A DNA stretch of 64,000 bases from UBA2040 sp041751955 (GTDB lineage: Bacteria; Bacteroidota; Bacteroidia; Flavobacteriales_D; Crocinitomicaceae): contig JBGSIB010000002.1 in the NCBI GenBank assembly GCA_041751955.1, positions 1 to 64,000 on the forward strand, given 5' to 3'. Below are positions 43,738 to 52,483 of this stretch, one piece after another (the first letter of the stretch is position 1; every line of letters begins with the position of its first letter). The notes below the pieces were generated by a model. That model worked only from the letters and a program-made list of their open reading frames with translations. It was not told the origin of the DNA and did not search any database. The position numbers and the translations under genes were made by a program.

Positions 43738-44697
43738 ATGACACGTCCCGCACTTTGTGAATTATTGAATATTGATTTTCCTGTGATCATGGCACCTATG
43801 TTTCTGGTTTCCAATGAAAAGATGACGATTGAAGCTGTAAAATCTGGTATAACTGGAGCCATTCCAGCGTTGAATTATAGGTCGACGGATGAGTTGCGAA
43901 AAGCGATTCAAAACATCAAATCACAAGTCGATGGTCCATTTGGTATCAATCTGATTGTGAACCAATCCAACTTTCTATACAAGGAACAACTAAAGGTTTG
44001 TTGCGAGGAAAAAGTGGCGTTTATTATCACTTCGTTGGGTTCGCCGGAAGAAACAATCCGTGAGGCACACAAGGTGGGAACGAAAGTTTTTTGTGATGTC
44101 ACTGATTTGAAATATGCGCAAAAAGTGGAGTCATTGGGTGCGGATGCGCTGATAGCCGTGAACAAAGAAGCGGGAGGACACGCTGGAAAAATTCCGATGA
44201 ACGAATTGGTTCCTATGCTTGTGGAGAATTGTAAAATTCCAGTTTTATCGGCTGGAGGAATTGGTACGGGTCAGGAATTGAAAGGAATTATTGAAAAAGG
44301 AGCCGCTGGTATTTCGATGGGAAGTATTTTCATTGCTACGGAAGAAGCTCCGGTTTCTCAGGAATACAAACAAGCTTGCGTTGATTATGGAGCAAAAGAT
44401 ATTGTGATGACAACCAAACTTTCTGGAACGCCTTGTACAGTTATTCAAACGCCTTATGTCGAGAAAATTGGAACTAAACAAAACTGGTTAGAACGCTTTT
44501 TGAACAAGAACAAACGGGTGAAAAAATGGATCAAAGCTTTCACTTTTTTCAAGGGAATGAAGTCTTTGCAAAAAGCGGCATTCAGTTCTACATACAAAAC
44601 AGTTTGGTGCGCAGGTCCGAGCATAGAGCACGTAAAAAGCATAAGAAAAGTATCTGAAATTGTCGAACAACTTAAAGCAGAATACAATGGCCAATAA
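43738..44697 (+). CDS. Nitronate monooxygenase (2-nitropropane dioxygenase family)
   Basis: FMN-dependent TIM-barrel enzyme oxidising alkyl nitronates. 319 residues: CELLNIDFPVIMAPMFLVSN, GAIPALNYRS, FGINLIVNQSN, AVNKEAGGHAGKIP (catalytic His in GGHAG), PVLSAGGIGTGQELKGII and GAAGISMGSIFIATEEAPVS (FMN phosphate loop). The C-terminal KRVKKWIKAFTFFKG region is basic. The stop overlaps the DUF4442 start by 11 bp. Substrate in vivo is uncertain; some relatives act on other enolates. Confidence 0.9.
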   Translation: MTRPALCELLNIDFPVIMAPMFLVSNEKMTIEAVKSGITGAIPALNYRSTDELRKAIQNIKSQVDGPFGINLIVNQSNFLYKEQLKVCCEEKVAFIITSLGSPEETIREAHKVGTKVFCDVTDLKYAQKVESLGADALIAVNKEAGGHAGKIPMNELVPMLVENCKIPVLSAGGIGTGQELKGIIEKGAAGISMGSIFIATEEAPVSQEYKQACVDYGAKDIVMTTKLSGTPCTVIQTPYVEKIGTKQNWLERFLNKNKRVKKWIKAFTFFKGMKSLQKAAFSSTYKTVWCAGPSIEHVKSIRKVSEIVEQLKAEYNGQ

Positions 44698-45157
44698 AAT
44701 TTCTTATTCCAAATTGAGACGAAACATTTGGCTGCTCGGCAAATTTAAAATTCCAATTCTCGGTTTCACTGGTCCCAAATTGATATCTATTGATGACGAA
44801 AAAGTGGTCATGAAAATAAAGTTGCGCCGACGAACAAAGAATCATTTGAATTCCATGTATTTTGGAGCATTAGCCGTTGGAGCAGATACCGCAGCAGGTA
44901 TTCACGCCTATTATTTGGGTGTGGAAAAAGGGTTGAATCTTTCTTTGGCTTTCAAATCATGTAAGGCCGATTTTCTCATGAGAGCTGAAACTGACGTGAC
45001 TTTTATTTGCAATGAAGGAAAAAAGATTGCCCAACAAATGGAAACTTCTCAAAAAACAGGTGATCGCCAAAATGAGGATATTTATGTGGAAGCTTTCAAT
45101 ACGAAGAATGAGTTGGTAGCGACTTTTGTGATGACTTTGTCTTTGAAGGTTCGATGA
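44687..45157 (+). CDS. DUF4442 hotdog-fold protein
   Basis: 156 residues from ATG at 44687, inside the end of the preceding gene (the frame runs further up to a TTG at 44660). LGFTGPKLISIDDEKVVMKI, then RRTKNHLNSMYFGALAVGAD and TAAGIHAYYLGVEK, match the DUF4442 family of thioesterase-like hotdog proteins, with the NHLNSMYFGA helix. A role in acyl-CoA or acyl-carrier metabolism is suggested but untested. Translationally coupled to the nitronate monooxygenase gene. Confidence 0.85.
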   Translation: MANKISYSKLRRNIWLLGKFKIPILGFTGPKLISIDDEKVVMKIKLRRRTKNHLNSMYFGALAVGADTAAGIHAYYLGVEKGLNLSLAFKSCKADFLMRAETDVTFICNEGKKIAQQMETSQKTGDRQNEDIYVEAFNTKNELVATFVMTLSLKVR

Positions 45158-45166
45158 GGTTGGATT

Positions 45167-45210
45167 TTGGGACTTTTTAGGATGTTAAGACTTTAGGATA
45201 TTAGGACAGA
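45167..45210 (+). repeat. Degenerate short direct repeats (TTTAGGAT-type)
   Basis: GGGACTTTTTAGGATG, AAGACTTTAGGATATTAGGA and GGACTGGAGG form imperfect direct repeats of about 14 nt after the DUF4442 gene. This looks like a decayed dispersed repeat. Confidence 0.4.
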
Positions 45211-45282
45211 GGACTGGAGGAGTTGTTTTTTTGGGGTGGTTATTTATTCTGGGGGAAATCATAGTTCAAATTTTATAAGCTG

Positions 45283-45290
45283 TATATTTG
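45283..45290 (+). promoter_or_regulatory. TATATTTG -7 box before the rhodanese-DUF368-aroE operon
   Basis: TATATTTG fits TAnnTTTG, ending 16 nt before the ATG at 45307. The upstream TTC at 45265-45267 is a poor -33. Confidence 0.5.
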
Positions 45291-45306
45291 CCGAAAATTT
45301 TTCTGC

Positions 45307-45624
45307 ATGCAATGGATTGCACCAAAGGAGTTGCATAAGGCACTTCAAACTTCAAAAAATTGGTTGATAGTTGACGTTCGTGAGCAATACGAATGGGACA
45401 TTTGTGCGATTGAAGCTGTGCATATTCCTATGGCGGAAATGGTCACACGCTTTCAAGAAATTGACAAAACAAAGTCTATAGTTGTGATGTGCAAAAGTGG
45501 ATCGCGGGCTGAGGCGGTTGCCAATTTAATGGAATGTGAACTGGGTTTTGAAAATCTCCATGTTCTTGAAGGCGGACTGATGAATTGGATAGCAGAAATT
45601 GATAATCAACTAGAAACATACTGA
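45307..45624 (+). CDS. Single-domain rhodanese-like sulfurtransferase
   Basis: 105 residues: WLIVDVREQYEWDICAIEAV (the DxRexxE entry motif), HIPMAEM and the active-site loop VVMCKSGSRAEAVANLM with catalytic Cys, ending LEGGLMNWIAEID. Moves sulphane sulphur between small thiols or proteins. The stop overlaps the DUF368 start, the first step in a three-gene coupled operon. Partners are not apparent. Confidence 0.9.
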   Translation: MQWIAPKELHKALQTSKNWLIVDVREQYEWDICAIEAVHIPMAEMVTRFQEIDKTKSIVVMCKSGSRAEAVANLMECELGFENLHVLEGGLMNWIAEIDNQLETY

Positions 45625-46550
45625 TGAAAAGAACTTTGCCACAAAATGCTTTGTTGACCTTAAAAGGAATCGCAATGGGAGCTGCGGATGTTGTTCCGGG
45701 CGTTTCAGGTGGAACAATTGCCTTCATCACAGGTATTTATGAGGAGTTAATCGATTCCATTAACAACATTAATTTAGGAGCGATTAAAGTTTTGCGTAAA
45801 GATGGTGTGAAGGCGTTTTGGGAGCACATCAACGGAACATTTTTTGTGTTTTTATTCGCTGGAATTGCCATAGCTATTCTGACTTTAGCAAAAGTGGTCA
45901 CTTACTTTTTGGAATTTCACCCGGTTTTGATTTGGAGTTTCTTTTTCGGTTTGATCATTGCTAGCGCCATTTTAATTGGCAAAACGATTTCCAAATGGAC
46001 GATTCCTGTGATTTCTGTATTCGCACTTGGAACAATAGTAGCGATGTACATTTCTTCTATTGAAACGACCGCTTCTGTAAATGGTAGTTGGTATATTTTT
46101 CTCAGCGGTTGCATTGCCATTTGTGCGATGATTTTGCCGGGAATTTCAGGAGCTTTTATCTTGGTTTTAATGGGTTCATATCATATTGTTTTGGATGCCT
46201 TGAAGAATAAAGAAATCGCTACAATTTTAATTTTTATGGCAGGCTGTCTGGTCGGTATCCTTTCTTTTGCGCGCTTGTTGAAATTTCTTTTTTCGAAGTA
46301 TAAAGAATTGACAATCGCCACTTTATCTGGATTCATGATAGGCTCTCTTTACAAAGTTTGGCCTTGGAAGGTAAGAGTTGGCAACGAGCCATTGGTGGTC
46401 CATTCGGATGGAAAAGAAGACTGGATGATGACGAATGTGGTTCCAACAGATTTTGCAGGAGACCCACAAATTATCGGCGCAATCTGTTGTGCTATCGGTG
46501 GTTTGGCTTTGGTTCTCTTGATGGAACGTTTGGGTACGAAAAAAGCATGA
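45624..46550 (+). CDS. DUF368 membrane protein
   Basis: 308 residues, about eight to nine helices. The N-terminal GIAMGAADVVPGVSGGTIAF motif and its inverted partner CAMILPGISGAFILVLMGSY identify DUF368. Some members of this family are polyprenyl-phosphate flippases (undecaprenyl phosphate recycling); that assignment is by family. Encoded between the rhodanese and aroE with 1-bp and 4-bp overlaps. Confidence 0.9.
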   Translation: MKRTLPQNALLTLKGIAMGAADVVPGVSGGTIAFITGIYEELIDSINNINLGAIKVLRKDGVKAFWEHINGTFFVFLFAGIAIAILTLAKVVTYFLEFHPVLIWSFFFGLIIASAILIGKTISKWTIPVISVFALGTIVAMYISSIETTASVNGSWYIFLSGCIAICAMILPGISGAFILVLMGSYHIVLDALKNKEIATILIFMAGCLVGILSFARLLKFLFSKYKELTIATLSGFMIGSLYKVWPWKVRVGNEPLVVHSDGKEDWMMTNVVPTDFAGDPQIIGAICCAIGGLALVLLMERLGTKKA

Positions 46551-47281
46551 AGATATACGGATTAGTTGGAGAACGACTGGGACATTCTTTTTCGAAGAAA
46601 TTCTTCACAGAACTTTTTGCTAAACAAGGACTTGAGTCAGAATATCGAAATTTTGAAATCGAAGATATTGCCAAAATAAAGGACGTTTTTGAAATCGAAA
46701 ATGTAGTCGGTTTGAATGTCACAATTCCTTATAAAACAGCGGTTATTCCCTTTTTAGACGAACTTTCAGAAGAAGCGCAGAAGATAGGTGCGGTGAATAC
46801 AATTGTCCGCAAAAATAATCGTTGGATCGGACACAACACCGACGCTTTTGGTTTTGCACAATCCGTTAAACCTTTTCTTACTTTTCACCACGAAAAAGCA
46901 TTAATTATCGGCACAGGCGGAGCAAGTAAAGCCGTTGTTTATGTTCTTGAAAATTTGGGAATCGATGTGCTTTTTATCAGTCGGAACCCAAAAGGAGAAA
47001 AGCAGTTTGGCTATGATGAAATCAACGGTAACATGCTTCGCGCTTGTAAATTGATTGTCAATACGACACCTCTTGGCATGTTCCCAAAAGTTGAGAAATG
47101 TCCAACTTTACCTTTCGAAGAATTAACCGCCGAACATTTGGTCGTGGATTTAATTTACAATCCAGCGAAAACATTATTTCTCGAGAAATCCGAACAAAAT
47201 GGCGCCACGATTTTGAATGGGCAAGCCATGTTGGAGCAACAGGCTTTGCGGGCTTGGGAGATTTGGATGAATCGAGGGTAG
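46547..47281 (+). CDS. aroE: Shikimate dehydrogenase
   Basis: NADP-dependent reduction of 3-dehydroshikimate in the aromatic pathway. 244 residues from ATG at 46547 (MKIYGLVGERLGHSFSKKFF), which overlaps the DUF368 stop as ATGA; the much longer upstream frame is not coding. Motifs: GHSFSKKFF (shikimate Ser pair), GLNVTIPYKTAVIPFLDEL (catalytic Lys), GAVNTIV, GHNTDAFGF (Asn/Asp), ALIIGTGGASKAVVYVL (dinucleotide loop) and NTTPLGMFP. At 244 residues it is compact, but all motifs are present. Confidence 0.95.
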   Translation: MKIYGLVGERLGHSFSKKFFTELFAKQGLESEYRNFEIEDIAKIKDVFEIENVVGLNVTIPYKTAVIPFLDELSEEAQKIGAVNTIVRKNNRWIGHNTDAFGFAQSVKPFLTFHHEKALIIGTGGASKAVVYVLENLGIDVLFISRNPKGEKQFGYDEINGNMLRACKLIVNTTPLGMFPKVEKCPTLPFEELTAEHLVVDLIYNPAKTLFLEKSEQNGATILNGQAMLEQQALRAWEIWMNRG

Positions 47282-47591
47282 GAGTTGGAGTGAATTGATT
47301 CTGGGAATTCAAGATAAATTGGTTTTTTTGTACTCACATAAAAACTTAACGATCTGAAAACATAAAGCTTTATAAAAATCTAAATATTTAAATTTTTATT
47401 ATTTAGTTGACTTGAGAATCAAATATTATATTTTCACAGGCCATCAACATTATCCTTATAATATTTGCATGTAATTATTGATTTTATTCGCCAAAGGCCT
47501 ATTTGCGCAACAAGCTTCCTAACAAAACAAGGAATCACCAACCATAGCAAAAAGTAATTAGCTAACCACAATTGAACTCCTACGAAAGATT
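47282..47591. other. Intergenic region, nothing recognised
   Basis: 310 bp, very AT-rich, between the convergent aroE and the frameshifted T9SS gene. No open frame with coding features, hairpin terminator, or repeat found elsewhere in the window was seen. Confidence 0.6.
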
Positions 47592-49333
47592 TTACTCCAC
47601 AGAGAATTTAACCACACTTACCTTATCTTCCGTCGCTATTTTCGTTACGTAAATTCCTCGCGGAAAATCAATTACAGAGACTGCCGCAGATTGAGCATTT
47701 GGATGCAACACGCTAACTTCATGACCGAGTAAATCATAAATATGTATAGCTGTAATGTTGTCATTCGCGCTTACGGTCAAGACATCGTGTACAGGATTTG
47801 GAAAATATTGTAGCCCATTCACTTCTGAGATGGCAGAAATACCCGCTGAAGCTGGATCGTATGATTGCTGAATATCATCGAATAGAAATGTTGAATTAGG
47901 CCCAGCATCACCAACACTTCCGTAACCCAACATCAAAGTAATAACATTGTAAACCGGTGGGTCACCTGCAAAATTGAAATAGTAAGTTTCCCAATCGCCT
48001 GAAACTGTTGTCAACGCATCTTTTTCATTGGCCGCGCCTGAGGCCGTGCTTTCCACTTTAAATTTCAATAAAGTTCCAACTGGCGCTTCAGTATAGACTT
48101 TCATGGAAATAAAACTTTGTGCACTGAAATCCATAAAATCTGTCAATTGAATTCTGCTTTGAGCCCAAGATTGACCACCGCTGCGCAAGAAATGACCAAC
48201 TTTCGTGCTCGAATTGTCTGGTGTAACTTGAGGATTCGAGATTACCGTTGTTTGTGCACCATAAAAATTACTGAAATCAGAAGATACAACACTGCTTTCA
48301 AAAGTTATGGGAAGTGTTGCTGGGTTGGGAGTTGGAAGTGGCGGACCTACGACTTGTTGAATATCGTCCATTAAAAAAGTAGAAGTGGCTGAACCATTTC
48401 CAAGTTTCCAAAATCAAACAAGAAGGATATCTTATTGAAATCGTTGGAGGTGCCATCAAAATTCCAAGTTGCTGTTTCCCAGGCTCCAGAAACGGTTGTC
48501 AAATAATCCAAAGTGGGTTCATTCGGTGCTCCTTCCAGTTTTAATTTGAGTCGCGTTCCAACGGGTGCAACTGTAAAAACTTTCATAGTAATATGCCATT
48601 GCGTTGAAAAATCTATATTGCTGGTCAAAGTAAGTCTGACACCCGACCAAATTTCTCCACCATTTCTAATTATTTCGCAAACAGTCGCACTGGTGTTGAT
48701 TCCGTTAATTTGTGTATTGGAAAGAACGGTTGCACCTGCACCTCCAAAATTCAAAAAGTCGCTGGATACAACACTTGCTTCAAAATCAATGGGCAAAGTT
48801 GCTGGAATAGGAGCAGGAGGTCCGGGTATTTGTTGGATATCATCAAAATAAAAGGTAGAACTGGTGGAACCATCTCCTACGTTGCCAAAATCGAACATGA
48901 ATACGATTTCATTGAGATCATTTGGCGTTCCGGCAAAGACCCATTCCAAGGTTTCCCAGACACCGGAAGTTGTTGTAAAAGCATCCATTTCTACTGGTGA
49001 TCCTGTTCCTTCTAGTTTAAATTTCACGACTGTTCCGGCTGGGGCATTCGTATAAACTTTCATGGAAATTTTTGTCAACAAAGAAAAATCGAGATTAGCG
49101 GAAAGTGGAATTTTACTTCCTGCCCAAACCGCTCCACCGTTACGAATTATTCGAGCTACGGTGTTACTCGTGTTGATGCCAACAGGCATTGGGTTGTTCA
49201 TTACTGTTGCGCCAGCTCCGTCAAAATCAATGAAATTGGCCGTGGTGACTCCACTTTCGAAATCAATGGGTAAACTTTGCGCATTGCCCAAAAAGCTTGC
49301 CAAGATGCTGATAATGAGGGTAATTTTTTTCAT
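47592..49333 (-). pseudogene. Frameshifted triple-repeat T9SS protein
   Basis: Two adjacent frames form one gene. The first (49333 to a stop at 48371) has signal peptide MKKITLIISILASFLGNAQ and repeats of about 165 residues: LPIDFESGVTTANFIDFDGA to FYFDDIQQIPGPP, then LPIDFEASVVSSDFLNFGGA up to FLFDFGN. The second frame resumes with MDDIQQVVGPP, a third repeat (LPITFESSVVSSDFSNFYGA) and a sorting domain (YFPNPVHDVLTVSANDN, GIYVTKIATED). By analogy the DNA at 48400-48406 lacks one base: AACTTGGAAATGG should read AAC, N, TT GGA AAT GG. Repeats look like carbohydrate-binding-type sandwiches. Mutation or sequencing error are both possible. Confidence 0.8.
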
Positions 49334-49556
49334 AGTATAAACGTATTGGATGATCAATTTTAGCACATTCAAAAGTAGAATTGCTTTACTTTTTTTTGAA
49401 TGATGGGGTTAAATTAATAAAAAATAGTTATTGTACAAATTACTATAACTATTTTTTTTAAGATTGTAAATTTGAACCAAGACCAAATTTCCAGTAAGCA
49501 CTTTTTGAAATTATTGTTACATTGGACAGAATTTTCAAATATTCTAAACAAGAACC

Positions 49557-50207
49557 ATGAAGCTAATCTATTTCCTACTACTGTTCCTTTTGCTGAACAA
49601 CACCGCCTATTCGCAAAACAATCCTCGACTAAAAAAAATCAACAAAGACAAAGACAAAAATGGAAAATATGTCAATCCTTTTTTGGGTTTGACCATCAAA
49701 TACAATCCGAGTTGGCACACGCGTTCCAAAAAAGAACGGAAAAAGATGATGTCGAGGGGTATTTCCATATTGAAAACATCGAAAAGAGAAAAAGAAGCGT
49801 ACCAGCAAGTAATTGATAACAATGTTAGCACGCTTTTGGTGATTCATAAAAGTGATCCAGAAATCCCGGTTAAGTCCAATCCTTCCTTTAGTTTCATAGT
49901 TGAAGACATTTCGCTTCATCCTAATATAGAGACTGCCACGGATTATCTGGATGCATCAAAAGCCTTGTTTGCACAAGTGGATTTGCCTTATACTTTTGAC
50001 GATGAATACCAAACTGTAAAGGTGGGAGGGAAAGAATTTGTCGGTATGAACTTGGAGTTAAGGGTAACAGAAGAAATTGTAGTTCATCAGATGTACATGA
50101 CAGCTATTATCGAGGGTTTTGCTGTGAATTTTGTTTTGACCTATCTCAATGAACCAGACAAATTAGAGCTGTTTAAGATTTTAAAAAACACCTCTTTTAA
50201 AGATTAA
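49557..50207 (+). CDS. Secreted protein of unknown function
   Basis: 216 residues with signal peptide MKLIYFLLLFLLLNNTAYSQ, then a Lys/Asp-rich stretch (KKINKDKDKNGKYVNPFLG) and LTIKYNPSWHTRSKKER. The C-terminal part (VKVGGKEFVGMNLELRV, IEGFAVNFVLTYLNEPDKLE, LFKILKNTSF) resembles PsbP-like/DUF1795 small sandwiches, but the match is loose. No lipobox or sorting tail. Function unknown. Confidence 0.65.
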   Translation: MKLIYFLLLFLLLNNTAYSQNNPRLKKINKDKDKNGKYVNPFLGLTIKYNPSWHTRSKKERKKMMSRGISILKTSKREKEAYQQVIDNNVSTLLVIHKSDPEIPVKSNPSFSFIVEDISLHPNIETATDYLDASKALFAQVDLPYTFDDEYQTVKVGGKEFVGMNLELRVTEEIVVHQMYMTAIIEGFAVNFVLTYLNEPDKLELFKILKNTSFKD

Positions 50208-50264
50208 GCGAACCAAAATTTCAGGCTTCTAGAATCGATTCAAACATGTTAAATCCTGTTCAGC

Positions 50265-51752
50265 TTATTGCATTTGTCGTAATTTTCGCTTCAAATTTCC
50301 TGCTTTTAGCGCTCTTGCCATTCTGATAACAGGAAGATTGTAACTCAAACCTACATTCCAATTGTTCATCGGTTTATAGGAATTTGCGTACAAACTGTAT
50401 TCTACGTTCAACGCAATTGCACCAAAACCAAATTGGACACCAAAATTGTAAAACGAACTATTTTTGGCCGTCAAAAGAACGTTTTCAAAACTGGTGCTTG
50501 TTGAATTGGGATTTTGCAAGAGATAACTTTCATAGGCAACACGTCCAGAATCCGAGTTGAAATTTAAACTTCCAAAATTCACACGTCCGTACCCAGCAAA
50601 TAAAATGATAGAAGTGAAGGCCGTCGCTTTTTTTACCCGACTTTCTTTGTATATGAAGTCTTTACTTTGGATCCAATTAATCAATTCTACGCCAATTTGC
50701 GCCCCATATTTGTTGGATTTGGAAAACTCGCCATCCAAACGCGGTGCAAAAACATTGCTATTGAGAGCAGCAGTATCTGTGCTTCGCGTAAATGGTTCGT
50801 TGAAATGAATGTTTGATTTTTCGTAAAAACCGTTCAGAAACAAAGCTCCACTTCGGTAGCCGATATTTGCGCCGTAGGAGCTGATTAAGTTATTTTTTAA
50901 GAAGTGCGTGGTGCTTGCTGCTATGCGCGGACCGATAAAAAAGAAAGGTTGCATGTCTTTGCACGACATGGTTTTGTTACCGTAATTGTCGGTCCAAGTG
51001 GTGGTGTACTCCGTCACGTCATAAACATTTCCATAACCTTTGTATTCCTGATATTTCCGCACGGTAGTTTCGTAATCGGTTTCCCAATGCGCCATAGCCG
51101 TATGCGTAAACTCTGTCGGATTCATCAAGATTTGCATAGGGGAGAAGGCAATCCCGACGCTAGGGTAAATGCTCAGGCCTTTGAAACTGCTGCCGCGGTT
51201 GAAATTGATGTTGCCTTCCAGGTGCATTTTTGCGCTGATTGTTACTGGACCAAGTTTTACGAATCCGCCACCATATAAACCAACACCAAAAGTATTCGAT
51301 TCGCTGTCCGTTTCGGGTATGAAGGGGTCTTTTAAAGTGCTCAAATTGAAACGCAATCCCAAACTGGGTCCAAAGTTCAAAGAGCGCGAACGAAGCAAAA
51401 TATGGTTGTATTTAAAGCCCATAAAATAAGTGCTGGCTTGAGCGGTCACTATGTGATTGTTCTCTTTTACGGCAGTGCCTCTCAGAAAACCAATTTCCAT
51501 GAAACCCATGTAGTTCATCACAGGACCACTCATGAAACCATCCAATTTGAAATCGTTCCTGAAGGTGGGTTGTATAACTTCCATACCAATGTTGGTCAGA
51601 CTGAAAGTGGTGATTCTACGTTGCTCTTTGATTTCAGCCTTGCGTTGTTCGCGAGTAATTTGATGCTGTCTCGTTTTTAGACTATCGGCATTTTGCGCAA
51701 GAGCCATGAAAGTGAAAAATATGGAAAGTGAAAGGGCGTAAATTTTGTACAT
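50265..51752 (-). CDS. Outer-membrane beta-barrel protein of unknown function
   Basis: 495 residues from ATG at 51752 (MYKIYALSLSIFFTFMALAQ signal); upstream the frame reaches only a TTG. After a basic region (KTRQHQITREQRKAEIKEQR) come many alternating strands ending in aromatic residues, such as FGPSLGLRFNLSTL, FGVGLYGGGFVKLGPVTISA and NVGLSYNLPVIRM, as in porin-like barrels. No TonB plug. It lies downstream of the two-component genes on the same strand with an 80-bp gap, so it may be regulated with them. Confidence 0.7.
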   Translation of the reverse strand: MYKIYALSLSIFFTFMALAQNADSLKTRQHQITREQRKAEIKEQRRITTFSLTNIGMEVIQPTFRNDFKLDGFMSGPVMNYMGFMEIGFLRGTAVKENNHIVTAQASTYFMGFKYNHILLRSRSLNFGPSLGLRFNLSTLKDPFIPETDSESNTFGVGLYGGGFVKLGPVTISAKMHLEGNINFNRGSSFKGLSIYPSVGIAFSPMQILMNPTEFTHTAMAHWETDYETTVRKYQEYKGYGNVYDVTEYTTTWTDNYGNKTMSCKDMQPFFFIGPRIAASTTHFLKNNLISSYGANIGYRSGALFLNGFYEKSNIHFNEPFTRSTDTAALNSNVFAPRLDGEFSKSNKYGAQIGVELINWIQSKDFIYKESRVKKATAFTSIILFAGYGRVNFGSLNFNSDSGRVAYESYLLQNPNSTSTSFENVLLTAKNSSFYNFGVQFGFGAIALNVEYSLYANSYKPMNNWNVGLSYNLPVIRMARALKAGNLKRKLRQMQ

Positions 51753-51832
51753 ATTTTGCTGTTGTGTAGAACAAAATTCGCTGTAATCCAAAAAGAGAAC
51801 TATACGGAATATTCCTTATAATTTTCAATCAA

Positions 51833-52483
51833 TCACTCAATCATGTTGTTGTCCTTCGCTATCTGTATGGCTTCCATTTTGTTATGGACTTGCAGCTTGG
51901 TGTAAATGTTTTCAATGTGCTTTTTAATCGTTCCGACGGAAAGGATCAGGTTTTCGGCAATGTTGGTGTATTTCAATCCTTTACTGAGTTGCTCTAGAAC
52001 TTCAATTTCCCGTTGAGTTAGGGTAACGTCCAATTGATTTTTTCGTTCTTGGAAAGTGATGGGATTTCGCAGCAAACGCAAAGTTTTCATGGCGATGGAA
52101 GGAGTCATGGCAGCGCCGCCAGAAAGCGTTTCGGAAATGGCCGTGTTCAAGTCTTTCGGGCTGACTTCTTTCAACAAATAACCGTCTGCACCCGCTTTGA
52201 TGGAATTGAAAATGTTTTCGTCGTTGTCGAAGACGGTGAGCATGATGATTTTGATGTGCGGATATTTTCCTTTCACAGCTTGCGTAGCTTCAATACCGTT
52301 CATTTTCGGCATTTCAATGTCCATCAAAATCACATCCAAGTTGTGCTCGTCCATCAATTTTTCCATCAATTCTTCGCCGTTGTTTGCGGTGAATTTCACC
52401 TTGTTCTCAGGAAAAAAACTTAATTTTTCCTGAATGGCTTTTTGCAAAAAAACATTGTCGTCTACTATCGCTATTTTAAGCAT
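51833..52483 (-). CDS. NarL/FixJ-type response regulator
   Basis: 216 residues. Receiver domain with acidic pair in IAIVDDN, phosphoacceptor Asp55 in VILMDIEMPKMNG, Thr and Lys switch positions in IIMLTVFDND and LLKEVSPKDL. C-terminal LuxR HTH (LTQREIEVLEQLSKGLKYTN, SVGTIKKHIENIYTKLQVHN). It overlaps the histidine kinase stop region by 8 bp, so the pair is cognate. Target genes unknown. Confidence 0.93.
   Translation of the reverse strand: MLKIAIVDDNVFLQKAIQEKLSFFPENKVKFTANNGEELMEKLMDEHNLDVILMDIEMPKMNGIEATQAVKGKYPHIKIIMLTVFDNDENIFNSIKAGADGYLLKEVSPKDLNTAISETLSGGAAMTPSIAMKTLRLLRNPITFQERKNQLDVTLTQREIEVLEQLSKGLKYTNIAENLILSVGTIKKHIENIYTKLQVHNKMEAIQIAKDNNMIE

Noticed and set aside
46358..46546. 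Upstream extension of the aroE frame by 63 codons
   Set aside because: It lies inside the DUF368 gene, has non-coding composition, and the family N-terminus starts exactly at the ATG at 46547.
48369..48406. Programmed ribosomal frameshift
   Set aside because: No convincing slippery heptamer with a downstream structure was seen at the point where one base is missing; mutation or sequence error is simpler. The run of six T in frame 1 is in register with the ancestral frame.
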